64,000 nucleotides of DNA, taken from assembly GCF_014839805.1 (NCBI RefSeq), contig NC_051135.1, forward strand, positions 12,465,291 to 12,529,290. The letters run 5' to 3'. The position numbers and the translations under genes were made by a program. Numbering within the stretch: position 1 is the stretch's first letter; the number at the start of each line of letters is the position of its first letter. This DNA comes from Manduca sexta (taxonomy: Eukaryota > Arthropoda > Insecta > Lepidoptera > Sphingidae). The notes below the pieces were generated by a model. It searched no databases. It saw only the letters and a program-made list of their open reading frames with translations, and was not told the DNA's origin. Below, piece by piece: positions 59,002-64,000 of this stretch.

Positions 59002-59386
59002 TGTCGCCGCAGCACTGGTGAATTTCCGGAGCGATAGTGGCGCCATCTATTATTATATCGAGGAAGTATTAGAAAAGGAGGGAGGTCGACTGCTGTCAAT
59101 ATAAGGACCGGCCGAACGACGAGAGCTCAGTCTTGTACGAGTGTTGGTTGAGTCTGGTTGGAGTCTTGTACCAGCCTTGTAGCGGTATTGTAGTAGTCTT
59201 CAGTAGTCTTGTTTCACGCTCGAACCGAGCACATTGTGTATTCCGCTAGTGTTGCTATGCAGTAAATTGTTAGTGAAGTAAAGAAGTGTTTCAATAATTG
59301 AATAACTGTCCGGAAAATAAATATAGACCGGTGATACTTTACCGGTCATGTAAAAAAATAACCAAGTAAACAGTTTCACTCCGACA
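59002..59386. mobile_element. Solo LTR with 4-bp TSD
   Basis: A 385-bp segment starts TGTCG and ends CGACA, perfect 5-bp inverted ends of the TG...CA type, flanked by GGTA at 58998-59001 and 59387-59390. Inside, a TATA-like 'caatataagg' lies near 59097 and an aataaa near 59317, as expected for an LTR read on the + strand. No internal retroviral-type genes adjoin it, so it is the product of LTR-LTR recombination. A 4-bp TSD fits Gypsy- or BEL-type elements. Confidence 0.78.
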
Positions 59387-59973
59387 GGTATATTACAGGA
59401 TAATAAAATTAAAAATCATGTAGATAAGTTGTTTATTTTCAAATAATATTTTTGTACAAATATGATGATATTTAGAGTGCCACTTGAAATAATATTAATA
59501 ATATTCAAACACCAAACTCAGATATAGGTACTAAAACCTTTAGTTTCTAAACGAAACTGTCAACACGCGGCTGGAGATTGCAGTTGAACATTTTTTTATA
59601 ATGTTATGCGTATTTATTTTTGCTGGCACATTTTGAAATAGACACATTACACATTACATAAATAAAATTAAACAAAGAAAATTACTATATTATTAATAAA
59701 TAAATAAAAAAAATTACATAATGTCCAGTAAAGGTACCTCTCATTCAGCTGGATGCTACAGTACGACCTAAGTAGTACTGCAACGATGATTTTCGATGAG
59801 AGGCCCAGATGACGTGCAGACGCTCAGTCGGTTCTTATAATAAAAAAGCAATTACATTATGTATATATACGTATGACCTTATTCAAAAACAGTTAGGTTT
59901 TGAACTCAACGATGAAGTAAAGCTACCATTGCAAATTACACTTTATATTACTTAAAAGAAAGTTCTTATCTTA

Positions 59974-60306
59974 ATAAAAATAATAATAATATCAGCCCTG
60001 TATTATATACTTGCCCACTGCTGAGCACGGGCCTCCTCTACTACTGAGAGGGATTAGGCCTTAGTCCACCACGCTGGCCTAGTGCGGGTTGGTAGACTTC
60101 ACACACCTTCGAAATTCCTATAGAGAACTTCTCAGATGTGCAGGTTTCCTCACAATGTTTTCCTTCACCGTTAAAGCGAACGATTAATTCACAAAGAATA
60201 CACACATGATTTTAGAAAAAAGTCAGAGGTGTGTGCCCTTGGAATTTGAACATGCGGACATTCGTCTTGGCAGTCCGTTCCACACCCAACTAGGCTATCG
60301 CCGTTA
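59974..60306 (-). repeat. tRNA-derived SINE with 11-bp TSD, copy 2
   Basis: Flanked by TTCTTATCTTA at 59963-59973 and 60307-60317. The body matches 52750-53068 ('ctgagagggattaggcctta' and so on). The insertion lies about 100 bases past the stop of the exon at 60404. Confidence 0.8.
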
Positions 60307-60403
60307 TTCTTATCTTAGCTAACGTATAATTATCCAAATAAATACTTCATTCGACACAATATACCAACTTTTCACCATATAAAATTATCAATAAGCCTAG
60401 CCT

Positions 60404-60633
60404 CTAAACTCTAACATAATATCCCTCAGGAGTGACATAATACTGAGGAGGTGAGTGCTCATGATCTCCTCTCGCGCGTATGAGGTTACCATCGAAGCCA
60501 ACCGAGAGGTACGCACCGCACCCCGAGCTGCAGCGCCATATCTCCGACTTAGATGTCCGTTTTATTAAACGGTACGTAAACATGTTGTACATATAAAAAA
60601 TCCTGCCGTTGAGGTACTCTATCTTCCTTAGAT
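60404..60633 (-). CDS. mod(mdg4): FLYWCH terminal exon (-), short-loop subfamily A
   Basis: Acceptor 'atgatcattccgtttcag' ends at 60634, phase 1 (Asp junction). It reads RKIEYLNGRIFYMYNMFTYR, IWRCSSGCGAYLSV (Cys-x3-Cys, shorter than in the other exons), GDHEHSPPQYYV and TPEGYYVRV before the stop at 60404-60406. The Cys-Ser-Ser-x-Cys loop and the TP-x-G-x-Y-V tail define a subfamily with the exons at 62299 and 63151. Its upstream intron starts directly with LINE sequence. Confidence 0.86.
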
Positions 60634-60641
60634 CTGAAACG

Positions 60642-60830
60642 GAATGATCATCATCAGCCACATAAAGTCCAATGCTGAACATAAGCCTCTCCTAAACATT
60701 TCCAAACAGACCTGAAGAAAGCGGCCTGCATCCAGCGTGTACCTGTGACCTTTATCAAGTCGTCTGTGCACCTTGCAAGTGGACCTCCAACGCTGCGCCT
60801 ACCGGTACGTGGTCTCAAATATATGAAAAT
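60642..60830 (-). mobile_element. LINE 3' fragment (inverted)
   Basis: 'gatcatcatcagccacataa', 'ctgaacataagcctctccta' and 'ctacgctgcg'-like blocks are the reverse of the RTE-like LINE tail at 50990. It sits only 8 bases from the acceptor of the exon at 60404, so it may supply part of that intron's 3' region. Confidence 0.6.
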
Positions 60831-62298
60831 AGTAGTATAAGAATGAGTTGGTGAGACTCTTTTTTCCAAAGAGTTCACAAACATATGAATGTTTTTCAAA
60901 TTATTAAAAATAATGTCCTTATCTAAAGTTTTACAATTTTAGGGTGATCTAGGGAGGCGAGGTTCCGCTATTTGATACATAACGCGCCGCAGATGAGACT
61001 GGTTTGGGTTAATATAGATGGATCGAATTTGTTATAAGAACTGCGATCAGGCGTGCGGCTATGCGCCCGTAGATTCGAGCAGTAAAAGGCCAAGTAGAAC
61101 ATTAGGTTATCCCTAACCTTCGAGCAATAATAATATGCAATGTGCCCTTTGCTACGCACAAAGAAAACTTTATAAAATATTATCTCGTTGGTTCAGAATG
61201 ATATTTGCCACTATCTACATTCGTTCAAAACTGATGAATCAATCATTCAGAAGTAAGTAATAATACCATTTCAGAATTTGATTACGTATATTTGAGACAT
61301 AAATTATTTGAAACATATGAGAATATAAATCTTAATTCTTAAAACATTAGGTATAATATACATATTAGATAAAGATCTAAGGGTCTATACAGACATCGCG
61401 TTTTGCACGCACGCATTTTATCATGCAAAAGTGGATACACAGTTCATAAGTGCTTCGCATTTACTCCGCGTTTTAGTTGCAGTTGTAGCGCGTGATCGGG
61501 TTGTTTAAAAACTTCGTTTGCATAGACAGTAAATGGAGGATGGCTTTTATGACACTAATTTGAGAATATACATGTAATATTCCTACTTATAATATAAAAG
61601 GTTAATAAAACATTATTGTACAATGCGGTATGTTTTTACCCAACAAAACACGTTGATATGACCCTTACAATATAATCATTTTGTAACATTCACATACCAT
61701 AATTAATGCTAATGTTTTTAAAACTTAATAATGCCTGCATTCTTTCACTTGGCGACAGGAAAACACAAAGATGATTAGTTTATAGTTTTTTAAGAAATAA
61801 TGTGTCCATATTAATTCTTCTACAATGAATTATTCTTTATAGTATTTTCAATACAATTAGGCGGTAAAAAAAGTTTCCTTACCAATATTAATATTAAATA
61901 AACTTTAGTCAAAGTAGTTATACAATGGTTTAAATTCTTTGCAGAATAATTTTGCAGATGTATCAAAATTTACAACATAGATGAAAAAAATGAGATCAAT
62001 TTATTCTAACCTTCAAATTCTATTCATAAATACACCTACGATACATATATTATTCTATTGAAGTACAAATAACGAAATTGAGTATTAAAATATTTAATGA
62101 AATATTGAACATTTAGAGTAGGCGCACACGGGCGGTTATATGATCGGCTGTTGACACTAAACCTTTCTGTATACGCACACTTACGGTAATTTTCCCGCAT
62201 GAATTTCTACACAAAAATATTGGTACGGTTATTGAATCGCTCGTGCGTCCCTACCCCTAATCTTAATAACAGCTACAAAAAGCTACAGTATAATACAA
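60831..62298. other. Interval between subfamily exons
   Basis: AT-rich; a patch around 61380-61520 looks repeat-derived. No exon recognised. Confidence 0.45.
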
Positions 62299-62531
62299 TT
62301 AAAGCTTGACGTACACGCCTTTCGGTGTGACAAAATACCTCGGTGGGGGGTGTTTATGCATCCCCCTGGCAGTGAGTAGGCGGCCATCATTACTGACGAA
62401 TATGTAGGCGGCACAGCCTGAACTGCAGCGCCATCGCTCGCTAAACGTCGTCTTACCGGTCAAGTAATAAGTGTAATTTTCGTACATGTACTGAACTTTG
62501 CCGGTCTCCAGTTTAATTTTCTTGAGTAAAA
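62299..62531 (-). CDS. mod(mdg4): FLYWCH terminal exon (-), short-loop subfamily B
   Basis: Acceptor 'aatataagacacatttcag' ends at 62532, phase 1 (Val junction). It reads KKIKLETGKVQYMYENYTYY, RWRCSSGCAAYIFV, GMHKHPPPRYFV and TPKGVYVKL before TAA at 62299-62301. The same Cys-Ser-Ser-Gly-Cys loop as in the exon at 60404. The exon has exactly the length (233 bases) of the broken copy at 63151, from which it probably arose or with which it shares a recent ancestor. All ligands intact. Confidence 0.86.
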
Positions 62532-63150
62532 CTGAAATGTGTCTTATATTAGTTGAAATAGTGTTAGGTTAGTATTACTATTACTACGTTCAACGCTTAC
62601 ATATTTACTAAAATATATAATAAATAATATTGTTGACACTTAATTATTTTTAGTAATTTTTGTGCTCTTGTTTCTACACTATAAATTAAAATATAAAACA
62701 TTAAATTATTTTTATGGTGAACATATTTTAATATTTTTCATACATTTCTGGAACTTTTAATCATACAATTTGTAATTGATAATTTGTGGCAGTCATCGGA
62801 AAACTATTTTTTGTGTGCAATCTTTTTTTTGAAGTTGCTATAAAATTGATAGGTAAAATATGAAACCTATAACATGAAAAAAAGGGAAAAAACTAAAAGG
62901 TCGCAAACAGGAATTGATTGTTTGACGATTCCCACAAATTAACAATTTTGGAATGGGTCATTACTTTATTAAGAGTGCGATGTATGTGTAACGTTATATC
63001 GAACAATAAATTAGTCGTATCGAATGTGTTAGTTTCCGTATAGAAGAAGCCCTGAAACTCTCTAAAATAATATTTCATTTGGAGCAAGCCTGGTCTCATG
63101 TCGAGGCTATAAGTCTGCGTCAACATTTTTCCATCAAATATATGCATTTA
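62532..63150. other. Interval between subfamily exons
   Basis: AT-rich, no exon or repeat recognised. An open minus frame at 62893-63147 has no family signature. Confidence 0.45.
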
Positions 63151-63383
63151 TCAGTTGATTTTAATATAAACACCGTCTGAACTAATATGGAACGCAGGCG
63201 GTGAATGCGTATAATCTCTCGCGTACAGTAGTTTTCCATCAAACGATACCTTTATGTAGGCTCCACATCGAGAACTGCAAGTCCATCTCTCATATCGTCG
63301 AGTTTTGTTCGTAAAGGTGTATAGTTTGTACATGTAATAAGTTTTGCCATGGTTTTATTTTCTTGCTTTTATTTTCTTTATCT
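63151..63383 (-). pseudogene. mod(mdg4): FLYWCH exon (-), short-loop subfamily C, broken
   Basis: A splice acceptor 'aacaattcttccag' ends at 63384 and a phase-1 frame of 233 bases follows, like the exon at 62299. The ninth full codon, at 63355-63357, is TAA. I find no other AG that would enter the finger frame downstream of it. Beyond the stop the frame reads KTYYMYKLYTF, RWTCSSRCGAYIKV and YTHSPPAF, with one residue missing so that the first His of His-x-His is gone, then SSDGVYIKIN. Two independent lesions (stop and lost zinc ligand) mark a decaying exon. A protein started at the internal ATG (63331-63333) is possible but would lack the fusion. Confidence 0.75.
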
Positions 63384-64000
63384 CTGGAAGAATTGTTTAT
63401 TGGTATTATGGTTACTTGAATTACGTTTGACGGCCAAACATCGTCACAAACTTTCGCATTTATAATACATTTTTACTGGTAGGTCTTTTGTATGCGGGAG
63501 TCCGCCTGGGTAGGTACCACCGCAATGTCTATTTCTGCCGCCAAGCAATGTATAGCCACGGTTGTGTACCGGTTTGAAGGACATTGTAGCCAGTGTAACT
63601 GCTGGACATAATAAGACTTAACATCTCATGTATTAGGATGGCGAGCGCAGTATAATACCAAACAATAATTTGTAATTCAAGGTGTTGTATGGTAGGTTTT
63701 TACCGTTTATGAGTAATAGTATCGCTTACCATCAGGCGAACGGCAAGCTCGTCTAGTCATTCAAAGCAATAAAAAAGACTAAGTGTAGCTAGCGTCTTCG
63801 CACGCGTGATAAGCTTATCCCGCTGCAAAGATCTCTACAACACTGTAGTGGTTCAAAGCAAAACCTGTAGGATGCCAGTGTATCTACATCAAAATTAAAT
63901 TAAAAAAATACAGTCCTATAAATTGCCAGGTTAACGTAGGCTATGTGTTATTTCGAGATATCTTCTCTCCGTGTGCCAAATTTCATTCAAATCCATCCAG
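63384..64000. other. Right end, repeat-rich
   Basis: Contains the dispersed repeat at 63480-63775. The last bases (gtgtgccaaatttcattc) look like the start of another retroposon tail cut by the window edge. No exon seen. Confidence 0.5.
63480..63775 (+). repeat. Dispersed retroposon repeat, inverted copy of 30890-31160
   Basis: Runs from 'gtccgcctgggtaggtacca' through 'ggacattgtagccagtgtaa' to 'catcaggcgaacggcaagct'. Same element as at 30890 in reverse. Confidence 0.6.

Larger units (their letters stand above)
58549..60403. other. Interval with a solo LTR and a SINE
   Basis: Holds the solo LTR 59002-59386 and the SINE 59974-60306. No exon seen. Confidence 0.5.

Overview
The window looks like a piece of an insect nuclear genome, most probably a moth or butterfly. 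It is AT-rich, carries short exons with consensus AG acceptors and GT donors, and holds many copies of retroposon tails, tRNA-derived SINEs and MITEs of kinds I associate with Lepidoptera. There is no bacterial or viral layout and no complete conventional gene.

The dominant content is a two-strand array of alternative 3'-terminal coding exons. I read 22 intact FLYWCH zinc-finger exons (9 on +, 13 on -), one broken FLYWCH exon, and several terminal exons with other C-termini: two Cys-rich exons of piggyBac-transposase-tail type plus a relative on -, a pair of Cys/Arg-rich exons, a Thr-rich/acidic exon, and a four-exon module of BED-type zinc fingers. Every one of these exons opens with an AG acceptor followed by two bases that finish a split codon (phase 1), on both strands. 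All but the first three BED exons end in their own stop codon. This is the architecture known for mod(mdg4), a BTB/POZ chromatin and insulator protein gene of insects. There a common 5' part is joined, partly by trans-splicing, to many alternative FLYWCH 3' exons encoded on both DNA strands. The common BTB exons are not in this window, so the gene name is inferred from architecture and domain.

Layout: 1-22.1 kb, + strand FLYWCH and Cys-rich exons, with one - strand exon embedded at 6.1-6.3 kb. 23.1-26.4 kb, the + strand BED-finger module. 26.4-31.9 kb, an exon-free stretch where the coding strand switches; it holds a 316-bp foldback element, a MITE, a (TTAGG)4 block and retroposon debris. 31.9-63.4 kb, - strand exons, including three missed by simple start-codon logic (31.9, 35.4 and 45.1 kb). 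The right end (60.4-63.4 kb) is a tandem family of three related exons, the outermost of which has an in-frame stop. Between exons lie SINEs with target-site duplications, a solo LTR (59.0 kb), hAT-like MITEs, other MITEs and a 471-bp tandem duplication.

How the parts would work together: one constant N-terminal half would be spliced onto any one of about thirty DNA- or protein-binding C-termini, giving a combinatorial family of chromatin proteins. Exons on the strand opposite to the common exons can only be joined in trans. Which strand that is cannot be decided here.
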